The notes under the pieces are model-generated. The model searched no databases, was not told the DNA's origin, and was given only the letters and a program-made list of their open reading frames with translations. A stretch of DNA of 12,892 bases from Actinomycetales bacterium. GTDB lineage: Bacteria > Actinomycetota > Actinomycetes > Actinomycetales > Actinomycetaceae. A program made the position numbers and the translations under genes. Positions within the stretch are counted from its first letter, which is position 1, and each line of letters starts with the position of its first letter. The stretch spans positions 1-12,892 of the forward strand of contig JALHDK010000033.1 of the NCBI GenBank assembly GCA_022838965.1, read 5' to 3'. Of the stretch, positions 4,880-12,680 are shown one piece after another.

Positions 4880-7408
4880 ATGAACCCACGGGCGGACACG
4901 GGACTCACCGAGGCGGACGTCCTGGAGCGCCGCGCCACGTTCGGGGAGAACCGGCTGCCGGGCGAGCGGCGGGCGTCGGCGTGGTCCATCCTGCTCCGCC
5001 AGCTCGCCAGCCCGCTGGTGTACCTCATCCTGGCGGCGGCCGCCATCTCGCTCGCCCTGGGAGAGGTCGGGGACTTCACGATCATCATGGCGGTGGTCCT
5101 GATCGATGTCCTTCTGGGATTCGTCCAGGAGTACCAGGCCCAACGCACCTACGTGGCCCTCACGGGACTTCTCCGGCCGACCACCACCGTCATTCGCGAG
5201 GGCCAGCGCCGGGAGGTGGAGGTGTGGGAGCTGGTGCCGGGTGACATCGTCGTGCTCGCGGCCGGGGACAAGGCGCCCGCCGACGGCGAACTGCTCGAGG
5301 CCACCCGCCTGTCCCTCATCGAGGCGATCCTCACCGGGGAGAGCGAACCGGTCACCAAACACGCCCGGGAGGCCTCCGCGGAGGCCCCGGAGACCACCCC
5401 CGCGACACCCGGGCCCACCCCCGCGGACGAGCGGGACACCCGCGTGTTCATGGGCTCGACCGTGGTGGTGGGACGCGGCCTGATGCGGGTGGACGCCACC
5501 GGCACGCGCACGGAACTGGGCCAGATCGCGGCGAGCCTCCACGTCCGCACCGAGGAGGAGACCCCGCTTCAGACCCGGCTGAAGGCCTTCAGCAAGGTCC
5601 TCACCTGGATCGTGGTGACGACGACGGCGGTGATCCTCGGCGTCGGACTCCTCCTCGGACGCGGATTCCTCGACATGCTCCGGACCGCCATCATCCTCGC
5701 CATCGCGGCCGTGCCGGAGGGCCTCATCATCGCCGTGACCGTGATCCTCGTGCTCGGGATGCGCCGCGTCCTGCGACGCTCGGGCCTGGTGAAGCGGCTC
5801 GTCGCCGTGGAGACCCTCGGCTCGGTGACGGTGATCTGCACCGACAAGACGGGCACCCTGACCGAGGGGAGGATGCGCGTCAGCCGCGCGGAGCTGGTGG
5901 ATCCGGAGGCGGCCCTGCGGACCATGGCGCTCTGCAACAACCTCGAGGGCCCGGTGGACGTCGCCCTGTGGGAGTACGCCGGGAACGCCCTTCCGGGGGG
6001 TCCGCAGGCGCTGGTGGACGCCTCCACCCGGCTGGGCGAGGAGCTGTTCACCAGCGAAACCAAGTACATGATCGCCGCGGTGACCTCCACCCTCTTCGGA
6101 GGCGAGCGGATGTTCTTCCTCAAGGGCGCGCCCGAGATCGTGCTGCGGATGTGCGACCCCCCTGCGGGGAGGGCAGAGCTGCTCGCCACCCTCGACCAGT
6201 GGGCCGGAGACGGCCTGCGCCTCCTCGGGCTGGCCTGCCGACGGGGCGGCACCCTCGAGACCTACTCCGGATACACGTGGGTCGGACTCGTCGGCCTGGC
6301 AGATCCCGTCCGGGAGGGGGTGCCGGACGCCGTCGCCGTGGCGCGGCGGGCGGGCGTCCGCACCGTCATGGTCACCGGCGACTACCGGCGGACGGCGGAG
6401 GCGATCGCCCGCGCCGTCGGCCTCGAGGTGACGGCGCCCGTGCTGGAGGGCGGCGACGTGGCGGCGCTGGACGACGACGGCCTGCGGACGGCGGTCCGGA
6501 CGACGTCGGTCTTCGCCCGCATCCGGCCGCAGGACAAGCTGCGGATCGTGCGGGCCCTCCAGGCCGAGGGCGAGGTCACCGCCATGATCGGCGACGGCGT
6601 GAACGACGCCCCGGCGCTGATGCACGCCGACATCGGGGTGGTGGTGGGGTCGGCGACCGAGGTGGCCAAGGAGACCGCCGACCTCATCCTGCTGGACGAC
6701 AACTTCCGCACGGTGGTGGCCGCGGTCGAGGAGGGACGGATCATCTTCGACAACATCCGCAAGGTGGTGGCCTACGTGCTCTCCAACTCCTTCGCGGAGG
6801 TGCTGACGATCTTCCTCGCCATGATGCTGGGCTGGCCACCACCCCTGGCGGTGGCCCAGATCCTCTGGATCCACCTGATCTGCGACGGCCCGTCCGACAT
6901 CGTGCTCGGGTTCGAGCCGGGGGAGCCGGGGATCATGGACCGGCCACCGCGGTCGCGGACGGAGCCGGTGCTTGACCGCCTCGGCGCCTCCCTCATCGCG
7001 ACGATCAGCGGCAGCAGCGCGGCGTTCGCGCTCGCGATGTTCGGCTGGTTCCACCTCGTGGCGGGCGACCCGGTCCGGGGCCGCAGCATCGTGTTCGCCA
7101 GCTTCGCCATCAACTCGATGGTGTACATCTTCGCCTACCGGTCCATGCGCACTCCGCTGCTGCGCATGGCGCCGCTGACCGCCAATAGGCCGCTGGTGTG
7201 GGCGGTGGCTGCGGGTGTGCTCACCGCCCTGCTGCCGTTCTGGGTGCCCGGGCTGGGGGAGCTCCTCGGGGTGGTCGCACTCCGGCCGGGCGAGTGGGCG
7301 TGGGTGGCGGGGTTCGCCGTCGTGCTCCTTGGCATCGTCGAGGCGGCCAAGGCCGTGGACATGCGTCACACCCGGCGCTCCCCAGCAGCGGCTTCGCAGC
7401 CCCTGTGA
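4880..7408 (+). CDS. P2-type cation-transporting P-type ATPase
   Basis: ATP-driven cation pump of 842 residues in the cytoplasmic membrane. Motifs in order: N-terminal cation-ATPase domain; A-domain loop TGES at 152-155; PEGL with E280 in predicted TM4; phosphorylated D322 in CTDKTGTLTEG; nucleotide-domain KGAPE with K415; TGD at 499-501; GDGVNDAP with D572 and D576; then C-terminal helices TM5-TM10. PEGL and SNSFAEV (E640) place it in the P2 group (Ca2+, Na+/K+, H+ or Mg2+-type pumps). No CPC or N-terminal metal-binding CxxC is present, so it is not a P1B heavy-metal pump. The nucleotide domain is compact, and a Pro/Ala/Glu-rich insert at about 163-188 extends the A domain. In TM6 the SERCA Asn-x-x-Thr-Asp pattern is H665...C668-D669, so the transported ion cannot be assigned. 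The ATG at 4880 has an AAGGGA ribosome binding site; the frame upstream is antisense of the neighbouring gene. Confidence 0.93.
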   Translation: MNPRADTGLTEADVLERRATFGENRLPGERRASAWSILLRQLASPLVYLILAAAAISLALGEVGDFTIIMAVVLIDVLLGFVQEYQAQRTYVALTGLLRPTTTVIREGQRREVEVWELVPGDIVVLAAGDKAPADGELLEATRLSLIEAILTGESEPVTKHAREASAEAPETTPATPGPTPADERDTRVFMGSTVVVGRGLMRVDATGTRTELGQIAASLHVRTEEETPLQTRLKAFSKVLTWIVVTTTAVILGVGLLLGRGFLDMLRTAIILAIAAVPEGLIIAVTVILVLGMRRVLRRSGLVKRLVAVETLGSVTVICTDKTGTLTEGRMRVSRAELVDPEAALRTMALCNNLEGPVDVALWEYAGNALPGGPQALVDASTRLGEELFTSETKYMIAAVTSTLFGGERMFFLKGAPEIVLRMCDPPAGRAELLATLDQWAGDGLRLLGLACRRGGTLETYSGYTWVGLVGLADPVREGVPDAVAVARRAGVRTVMVTGDYRRTAEAIARAVGLEVTAPVLEGGDVAALDDDGLRTAVRTTSVFARIRPQDKLRIVRALQAEGEVTAMIGDGVNDAPALMHADIGVVVGSATEVAKETADLILLDDNFRTVVAAVEEGRIIFDNIRKVVAYVLSNSFAEVLTIFLAMMLGWPPPLAVAQILWIHLICDGPSDIVLGFEPGEPGIMDRPPRSRTEPVLDRLGASLIATISGSSAAFALAMFGWFHLVAGDPVRGRSIVFASFAINSMVYIFAYRSMRTPLLRMAPLTANRPLVWAVAAGVLTALLPFWVPGLGELLGVVALRPGEWAWVAGFAVVLLGIVEAAKAVDMRHTRRSPAAASQPL

Positions 7409-7429
7409 GCCATGCGATGGGCCACCGCC

Positions 7430-7459
7430 TTGGGGCTGCCGCGGCACCTGCCGGACAAT
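7430..7459 (+). promoter_or_regulatory. Weak candidate promoter for the small coiled-coil gene
   Basis: TTGGGG (7430-7435), an 18-bp spacer and GACAAT (7454-7459) resemble a sigma-70-type promoter. They lie in the 93-bp gap between the ATPase stop codon and the next ATG. Read-through from the ATPase gene is equally possible, since I saw no clear terminator in the gap. Confidence 0.25.
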
Positions 7460-7501
7460 GGTCGCCGAACGCCCGGTTCACAGGAAGGGACTGACCACGG
7501 C

Positions 7502-7843
7502 ATGACAGGGACCACAGCCATCTGCGACACACCGGCGGACCCCGCGGACGCGACAGCCCGCAGCACCGGATCGCCGGTGCCCTGGGCGCCGCCACCCGCC
7601 GGCCCCGCGGCCCGGGGTGGCTGGCTGCGGCGCGACGCTCACGTCATCGGCCTGGTGGTGGTGGCGCTCCTCCTCGGCTTCGGGGCGGGACTCATGGCGC
7701 AGAATCCCACCGAGTCGAGCGCCTACCGGGAGCTTGTCAAGGAGCGCGACACGCTCTCCGCCGCCAACGAGCACCTGGACGACCGCATCGACGCCCTCGA
7801 ACGCGAACTGCGCACGCTCCGGGAGGCGAGCCGGGCCCGGTAG
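7502..7843 (+). CDS. Small single-pass membrane protein with C-terminal coiled coil
   Basis: Protein of 113 residues that I do not recognise. Residues 1-45 are low-complexity and rich in Ala, Pro, Thr and Gly (VPWAPPPAGPAARGG). One hydrophobic segment covers about 48-66 (VIGLVVVALLLGFGAGLMA), preceded by WLRRD. By the positive-inside rule the N-terminus is cytoplasmic. Residues about 72-110 form a charged heptad-like coiled coil (ELVKERDTLSAANEHLDDRIDALERELRTL). The layout recalls FtsL/DivIC-like bitopic proteins or membrane-anchored coiled-coil adaptors, but no family motif supports either. The ATG at 7502 has AGGAAGG about 13 nt upstream, longer than ideal; an in-frame ATG at 7412 could give a longer form but has no support. 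It stands between the ATPase and PTS genes with gaps on both sides, so a functional link to either is unproven. Confidence 0.6.
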   Translation: MTGTTAICDTPADPADATARSTGSPVPWAPPPAGPAARGGWLRRDAHVIGLVVVALLLGFGAGLMAQNPTESSAYRELVKERDTLSAANEHLDDRIDALERELRTLREASRAR

Positions 7844-7882
7844 GTCCCCCCTCCGGGAGAGCCCGCCCCCCCGGCTCGCGCA

Positions 7883-8065
7883 TGTCACCACCTGTCAGGG
7901 ATCCAACGTCGCAGGTGGTGAATCTACCGGGCCGGAGGAATCCGGCGCGCGAATCGACCGTGCCCGCGGACCATCAGTGTCATTCTTGTCACACGCAGGC
8001 GCCCTGCGGCATCGCCGGCCCACTGCCCCGCGCGCGGGTCGCATGACGCCACGCCGTCACTGTCA
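7883..8065 (+). repeat. Clustered TGTCA elements in the PTS upstream region
   Basis: The 236-bp gap before the PTS operon (7844-8079) carries five copies of TGTCA: two pairs (7883 and 7893; 7978 and 7987) with starts 9-10 bp apart, and one at 8061 beside CGTCAC. A 9-10 bp period is about one helical turn, as expected if a protein binds the same DNA face. The element is short, so chance is possible. I found no convincing TANNNT promoter box in the gap, so the operon promoter is unresolved. Confidence 0.3.
7886..7920. promoter_or_regulatory. Inverted repeat upstream of the PTS operon
   Basis: Perfect 9-bp arms, caccacctg at 7886-7894 and caggtggtg at 7912-7920, with a 17-nt spacer. It lies 160-195 bp before the fused PTS gene and about 40 bp after the small membrane-protein gene. 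It could be an operator for a PTS regulator, an RNA hairpin acting as terminator for the upstream gene, or an antiterminator target. No T-run follows, so a simple terminator is less likely. Confidence 0.4.
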
Positions 8066-8079
8066 CTGAAGGAGCAGGC

Positions 8080-10632
8080 ATGTCTGAATCTCCCGGGCGC
8101 GCGAGGGTGGTCCTCGTCGCGCCTCTCACCGGCGTCCTTGTCCCGATCGAGCAGGTGCCCGACCCGGTGTTCGCCGAGAAGATGGTCGGCGAGGGTCTCT
8201 CGATCGACCCGGTGTCCCACATCCTCCTCGCCCCCTGCGACGGCGAGGTGGTCCTCATCCACCCGTCCCAGCATGCTGTCACGCTTCGCCACGAGTCCGG
8301 CCTCGAGGTGCTGCTCCACATCGGCCTCGACACGGTGGCCATGCGGGGGGAGGGCTTCACGCCGAAGGTGGCGCTCGGGGCGAAGGTCCGCTCGGGCGAT
8401 CCCCTCATCGAGTTCGACCTCGACGCGATCGCCACCAACGCCAAGAGTCTCCTCACCGAGCTGGTGATCTCCAACTCCGAGATCCTCGGCGCCTTCACGC
8501 CCCGCACCGGATTCGTGACCGCGGGCGAGGATGTCGTCGCCGAGGCGTGGATCGGCGAGGGTCCCGCCGCGGAGGGCGCGGCGGTCGGCGCGACCGCGAT
8601 CTCCGGGGCCGTCGTCGTGCCGAACCCGACCGGCTTCCACGCCCGCCCCGCGTCCGTGCTCGCCAGCCTCGCCAAGAAGTTCGAGAGCCAGATCCGCGTC
8701 CAGCGCGGCGACGACCAGGCGAACGCCAAGTCCCTCATCGCCATCATGTCGCTGAACGTGGAGTACGGCGACAAGGTCCAGTTCATCGCCACCGGCGACG
8801 ACGCCGAGGCCGCCGTCGCGGAGCTCGCGGCCGCCGTCGCCGACGGCCTGGGCGAGGACGTCGAGGCGCCCCCGACCGAGCCGGCGCACGTCGTCGCCGT
8901 CGAGGAGGCGCCCCTCACCCGCCAGCGCTCCGAGGATCCCAATGTCCTCCTCGGCGTGGCGGCCTCCCCGGGCCTGGGGGTCGGCACGGTGTACCAGCTG
9001 CGGCGTGCGGAGATCGTGGTCGAGGAGGAGGCGTCGGACAAGCACTTCGAGCGGCGCCAGCTCAACGCCGCCCTCGACCGCGCCGCCCTCGACCTCAAGG
9101 CGCTGGAGACCAACCTGCTCGGCGAGGCGGAACCGGACAAGGCGGCGATCTTCACCGCCCACCGCGAACTGCTCGAGGACCCCGACCTCCTCGACCTCGC
9201 CAACAGTGCGATCGACAAGGGCAAGACGGCGGCCTTCGCGTGGCGCGGCGCCTACACCACCTACGCCGCGCGGCTCGCGAAGCTGCACAACGAGATCCTG
9301 GCGGGACGCGCCGTCGACGTCCGGGACGTCGGGCAACGCGTGCTGGAGGAGCTGACCGGACAGCGGGCGGAGAAGGCGGAGATCCCGGCGGGCTCCGTCC
9401 TGATCGCCGAGGACCTGACGCCGTCGGACACCGCGTCGCTCGACCGCACCCGGGTCGCCGGGTTCGCGACCACCTCGGGCGGGGCGACATCGCACGTCGC
9501 GATCCTTGCGCGCTCCCTCGACATCCCCGCCGTCGCCGGCATCGAGGCCCGGGCCCTGGACCTCCCCGACGGCACCCGCGTGATCCTCGACGGCGCCAAG
9601 GGCACCCTGCGCATCAACGTCACCGAGGAGGAGGTGACGGCGATCCGCGAGCGGCAGCGTCGGCTGGCGGAACGCCGTCGCACCGAACTGGCCGCCGCGG
9701 AGCAGCCCGCGGTGACCGAGGACGGACACCGCGTGGAGGTGGTCGCCAACATCGGCGGGCTGGACGACGCCGTCGCCGCCATGGGCAAGGGGGCCGAGGG
9801 GGTGGGCCTGCTGCGCTCCGAGTTCGTCTTCCTGGGGCGGGCCTCCGCCCCCACCGAGGACGACCAGGCCGAGGTGTACACCGCGATCGCCCGCGCCCTC
9901 AAGCCCGGGCAGCCCCTGGTCATCCGCACCCTGGACGTGGGCGGCGACAAGCCGCTGCCCTACCTGCCCATCCCGCGGGAGGAGAACCCGTTCCTCGGCG
10001 AACGCGGCATCCGTGTAGGCCTGGACCGGCCCGAGATCCTGCGGACGCAGGTGCGGGCCATCCTCCGCGCCGCGGGGGCGGGAGCGAAGCTGCAGGTCAT
10101 GTTCCCGATGATCGCCACCATGGAGGACTTCCGCCTCGCACGCAGGGTCTTCGAGGAGGAGCGGGAGAAGCTGGGCGTGGCCCCCGTCCCCGTGGGGATC
10201 ATGGTCGAGGTGCCCTCCGTGGCGGTGATGGCCGAGCAGTTCGCGGCCGCCGACGTGGACTTCTTCTCCGTGGGCACGAATGACCTCACCCAGTACACCC
10301 TCGCGATGGACCGGGGCCACCCGAAGCTCGCACCGCAGGTGGACGGCCTCAACCCCGCGGTCCTCGCCCTGATCGCCAACGCCGTGGGCGCCGCCCACAA
10401 GCACGGCAAGTGGGTCGGTGTGTGCGGTGGCATGGGGTCCGACCCGCAGGCCGTTCCGATCCTCGTGGGCCTCGGCGTGGACGAGCTCTCCGTGAGCATC
10501 CCCGCCATTCCGGCCGTGAAGGCACAGATCCGCGGGCTCTCGCTCGCGGAGTGCAAGGAGCTCGCCGCCCGCGCGCTCGACCAGGATTCCGCTGCCGCCG
10601 TCCGCGCCCTCGTGCCGGTCGACGAGATCTGA
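8080..10632 (+). CDS. ptsI: EIIA(Glc)-HPr-Enzyme I fusion, PEP-dependent phosphotransferase
   Basis: One 850-residue cytoplasmic protein carrying all soluble phosphocarriers of a sugar PTS. Residues 1-155: EIIA of the glucose family, with phospho-acceptor H80 in [11 protein letters not shown] and supporting H65. Residues about 163-250: HPr, with phospho-acceptor H187 in TGFHARPAS and the regulatory-site serine S218 in [11 protein letters not shown]. Residues about 283-850: Enzyme I, with active-site H472 in [23 protein letters not shown], the PEP/Mg barrel motifs IMVEVPSV and [14 protein letters not shown], and the catalytic cysteine C782 in [10 protein letters not shown]. The HPr-EI linker (about 250-280) is Glu/Pro/Ala-rich. 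Phosphate should pass from PEP to H472, H187, H80 and then the EIIB cysteine of the next gene. The domain order is that of Pseudomonas NagF; most actinomycetes keep ptsH, ptsI and crr separate. AAGGAG (8069-8074) lies 5 nt before the ATG. The symbol covers only the EI part. Confidence 0.93.
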   Translation: MSESPGRARVVLVAPLTGVLVPIEQVPDPVFAEKMVGEGLSIDPVSHILLAPCDGEVVLIHPSQHAVTLRHESGLEVLLHIGLDTVAMRGEGFTPKVALGAKVRSGDPLIEFDLDAIATNAKSLLTELVISNSEILGAFTPRTGFVTAGEDVVAEAWIGEGPAAEGAAVGATAISGAVVVPNPTGFHARPASVLASLAKKFESQIRVQRGDDQANAKSLIAIMSLNVEYGDKVQFIATGDDAEAAVAELAAAVADGLGEDVEAPPTEPAHVVAVEEAPLTRQRSEDPNVLLGVAASPGLGVGTVYQLRRAEIVVEEEASDKHFERRQLNAALDRAALDLKALETNLLGEAEPDKAAIFTAHRELLEDPDLLDLANSAIDKGKTAAFAWRGAYTTYAARLAKLHNEILAGRAVDVRDVGQRVLEELTGQRAEKAEIPAGSVLIAEDLTPSDTASLDRTRVAGFATTSGGATSHVAILARSLDIPAVAGIEARALDLPDGTRVILDGAKGTLRINVTEEEVTAIRERQRRLAERRRTELAAAEQPAVTEDGHRVEVVANIGGLDDAVAAMGKGAEGVGLLRSEFVFLGRASAPTEDDQAEVYTAIARALKPGQPLVIRTLDVGGDKPLPYLPIPREENPFLGERGIRVGLDRPEILRTQVRAILRAAGAGAKLQVMFPMIATMEDFRLARRVFEEEREKLGVAPVPVGIMVEVPSVAVMAEQFAAADVDFFSVGTNDLTQYTLAMDRGHPKLAPQVDGLNPAVLALIANAVGAAHKHGKWVGVCGGMGSDPQAVPILVGLGVDELSVSIPAIPAVKAQIRGLSLAECKELAARALDQDSAAAVRALVPVDEI

Positions 10633-10648
10633 TCCGGAGGACAGACAC

Positions 10649-12583
10649 ATGACAACCACTGCTGACACTGCCGAGAAGCAGAGCCTGGGGAGCCGTGTCT
10701 TCGGCCAGGCCCAGAAGCTCGGCAAGTCCCTGATGCTGCCGGTCGCCGTACTGCCCGTCGCGGGCATCCTGCTCGGCGTCGGCGGCGCGTTCGTGGGCGG
10801 GTTCGATCAGGACGCGATCACGCGGGGCTTCTGCACCGTCGACGGCGTGAGCATCGTCGGCGACCCGGCCGCCTGCGCCGTGGATGGCGCCGCCGGGGAT
10901 CCCGTGGCCGCGGGCATCGTCCCGCAATGGCTGTACGTCTTCCTGCTGATCCTCCGCGGGTCCGGTGACCCGATCTTCGCGTCGCTGGGCCTGATCTTCG
11001 CCATCGGCGTGGCCCTCGGCATCGCCCGGAACGACGGCGTCTCCGCCCTCGCCGCCACCGTTGGCTTCCTCGTCATGACCGGGACACTCGGCGTGGTGGC
11101 GGACGCCCGCGGGATCGCGACGAAGATGGTGCTCGGGATCCCGAGCCTCGACACGGGCGTGTTCGGCGGCATCCTGGTGGGCATCATTGCCGGCTGGGCC
11201 TTCAACAAGTACTACCGGATCAGCCTGCCACCCTATCTGGGCTTCTTCGCGGGCAAGCGGTTCGTCCCGATCGTGACGGCGTTCGCGGCGATCGCGCTCG
11301 GACTGGTGCTCTCGTTCGTCTGGCCCCCGGTGGGGAGCTTCATCGACAACACGGCCAACACCGTGATCAGCGCCAACGCCCCGGTGGCGGTGTTCGTGTA
11401 CGGACTCGTGGAGCGCGCCCTCCTGCCGTTCGGCCTGCACCACATCTGGAATGCGCCGTTCTTCTTCCAGGTGAACGTGGGAGGGTGGGAGGACTGCAAC
11501 GGCATCCTCACCTGCTTCTTCCGCGGCCACCCGGAGTCCGGCATCTTCGGTGGCGGCTTCCTGGTGAAGATGTTCGGCCTCGCGGGCGCTGCGCTTGCCA
11601 TCTGGCGGACCGCCCGGCCCGAGAACCGGGTCCGCATCGGCTCCATCATGATGGCCGCAGCCCTGACCTCCTTCCTCACCGGCATCACCGAGCCACTCGA
11701 GTTCTCCTTCCTGTTCGTCGCCCCGCTGCTCTACGCGGTGCACGCGCTGCTGTACGGCTCCGCGTTCACGGTGATGTACCTTGCGGGCGGCCGGCTCGGA
11801 TACACGTTCTCGCAGGGCGCCATCGACTATGTGCTCTTCTACGCGAACGGCATCCGGCCGTGGCTCGTGCTGGTCCTCGGTCCGATCTACTTCGTGATCT
11901 ACTTCGCGGTGTTCTACGGCCTCATCCGGGCGCTGAACATGAAGACACCCGGCCGCGAGGAGGGAGCAGCGGAGGGCACCTCCGGCGTCGACGCGGCGAA
12001 CGAGTTCGCCCGCCAGTTGGTGCACGCCTTCGGCGGCCGCAGCAACATCAAGGATCTGGACGCATGCATCACCCGGTTGCGGGTGGGCGTGCATGACATC
12101 AGCCGCGCGGACCAGAACAAGCTGAAGGCCCTGGGCGCGGCCGGAGTCCTCACGGTGGGCAACAACCTGCAGGCGATCTTCGGGCCCCGTTCCGAGAACC
12201 TGAAGACGGACATGGAGGAGTACCTGCGGACCGCCGGGGATGACGCGGAACTGTCCGAGTCGGAGATCCCCGAGGTGGCCTACGAGCCCAAGACGCTCCT
12301 CCCGAAGCTCCGGGATCCGGAGGGGCCGATGAAGGCGCAGCGCTACCTCGCCGCTCTCGGCGGTGCGGACAACATCGTGAAGGTGGAGGATGCCGCCGAG
12401 ACCCGGCTGCGCGCGGTGGTCAAGCACCGCGGCGCCGTGTCGGAGCGTGACCTCGCCGCCGCCGGCGTGCCCGCACACGTCTGGGTGGACGAGGACACGG
12501 TCCACCTGATCGTCGGCCTCAACGCCGACCAGTACGCGCAGGAGATGCGGGCGCAGATGGCAGGGGCGATGGTTCCGGCCTGA
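10649..12583 (+). CDS. ptsG: PtsG-like PTS permease EIICB with an extra degenerate EIIB domain
   Basis: Membrane sugar permease and phosphotransferase, 644 residues, longer than E. coli PtsG (477). The EIIC part (about 15-430) closely matches Pts[42 protein letters not shown], the sugar-site loop GLHHIWNAP and the [10 protein letters not shown] glutamate motif. The linker NMKTPGREE leads to EIIB-1 (about 440-520) with phospho-cysteine C473 in [11 protein letters not shown] second EIIB-like domain (about 555-635) has A583 at that position in [12 protein letters not shown]. Glucose is the likeliest substrate because the HHIWN and TGITEP motifs are PtsG-like; GAIDYVLFY resembles NagE, so N-acetylglucosamine is possible. 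An N-terminal insert (about 50-95) and a later loop each carry two cysteines (C62/C76, C283/C289). GGAGG (10636-10640) lies 8 nt before the ATG. The gene is 16 nt after the fused PTS gene, so they form one operon that ends in a hairpin. Confidence 0.93.
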   Translation: MTTTADTAEKQSLGSRVFGQAQKLGKSLMLPVAVLPVAGILLGVGGAFVGGFDQDAITRGFCTVDGVSIVGDPAACAVDGAAGDPVAAGIVPQWLYVFLLILRGSGDPIFASLGLIFAIGVALGIARNDGVSALAATVGFLVMTGTLGVVADARGIATKMVLGIPSLDTGVFGGILVGIIAGWAFNKYYRISLPPYLGFFAGKRFVPIVTAFAAIALGLVLSFVWPPVGSFIDNTANTVISANAPVAVFVYGLVERALLPFGLHHIWNAPFFFQVNVGGWEDCNGILTCFFRGHPESGIFGGGFLVKMFGLAGAALAIWRTARPENRVRIGSIMMAAALTSFLTGITEPLEFSFLFVAPLLYAVHALLYGSAFTVMYLAGGRLGYTFSQGAIDYVLFYANGIRPWLVLVLGPIYFVIYFAVFYGLIRALNMKTPGREEGAAEGTSGVDAANEFARQLVHAFGGRSNIKDLDACITRLRVGVHDISRADQNKLKALGAAGVLTVGNNLQAIFGPRSENLKTDMEEYLRTAGDDAELSESEIPEVAYEPKTLLPKLRDPEGPMKAQRYLAALGGADNIVKVEDAAETRLRAVVKHRGAVSERDLAAAGVPAHVWVDEDTVHLIVGLNADQYAQEMRAQMAGAMVPA

Positions 12584-12601
12584 CAGCCACCGGCGTCACG
12601 A

Positions 12602-12642
12602 GGGGCGCGGCCCTCCGGGATCACCCCGGGGGACCGCGCCCC
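12602..12642. terminator. Hairpin terminator after the PTS operon
   Basis: Outer arms ggggcgcgg and ccgcgcccc pair perfectly over 9 bp. Inner ccctccggg pairs with cccgggggg-like sequence through one wobble and one mismatch, leaving a short loop around 12620-12624. Only two T residues follow on the plus strand. It lies between the convergent ptsG and the partial minus-strand gene and can act for both. Confidence 0.7.
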
Positions 12643-12680
12643 TTCCGTGCGCGCGAGCGCCCGACGGCGATCCCGGTGAC

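Noticed and set aside
4880..7408. Heavy-metal (P1B) copper or zinc exporter
   Set aside because: No CPC motif in TM4 and no N-terminal metal-binding domain; PEGL and the C-terminal helices are P2-type. The Cys/His in TM6 is reported as an oddity instead.
4823..7447. Very long minus-strand frame upstream of the old yellow enzyme
   Set aside because: It is fully antisense to the P-type ATPase, with no recognisable domain. OYE homology begins at the ATG at 4822.
8003..8070. Sigma-70-type promoter for the PTS operon starting from TTGTCA at 7986
   Set aside because: The position 17-18 bp downstream has no acceptable -10 hexamer. I could not place the promoter with confidence.
7844..8079. DasR-type operator controlling the PTS genes
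   Set aside because: No sequence close to the known palindrome (ACTGGTCTAGACCAGT-like) was found; the inverted repeat here differs.
7924..10767. 947-residue minus-strand open frame under the fused PTS gene
   Set aside because: Low-complexity Glu/Gly/His/Arg composition opposite a gene with intact catalytic motifs. It is a codon-bias shadow.
10349..12505. 718-residue minus-strand open frame under ptsG
   Set aside because: Antisense shadow of a clear EIICB gene; no domain motifs and biased composition.
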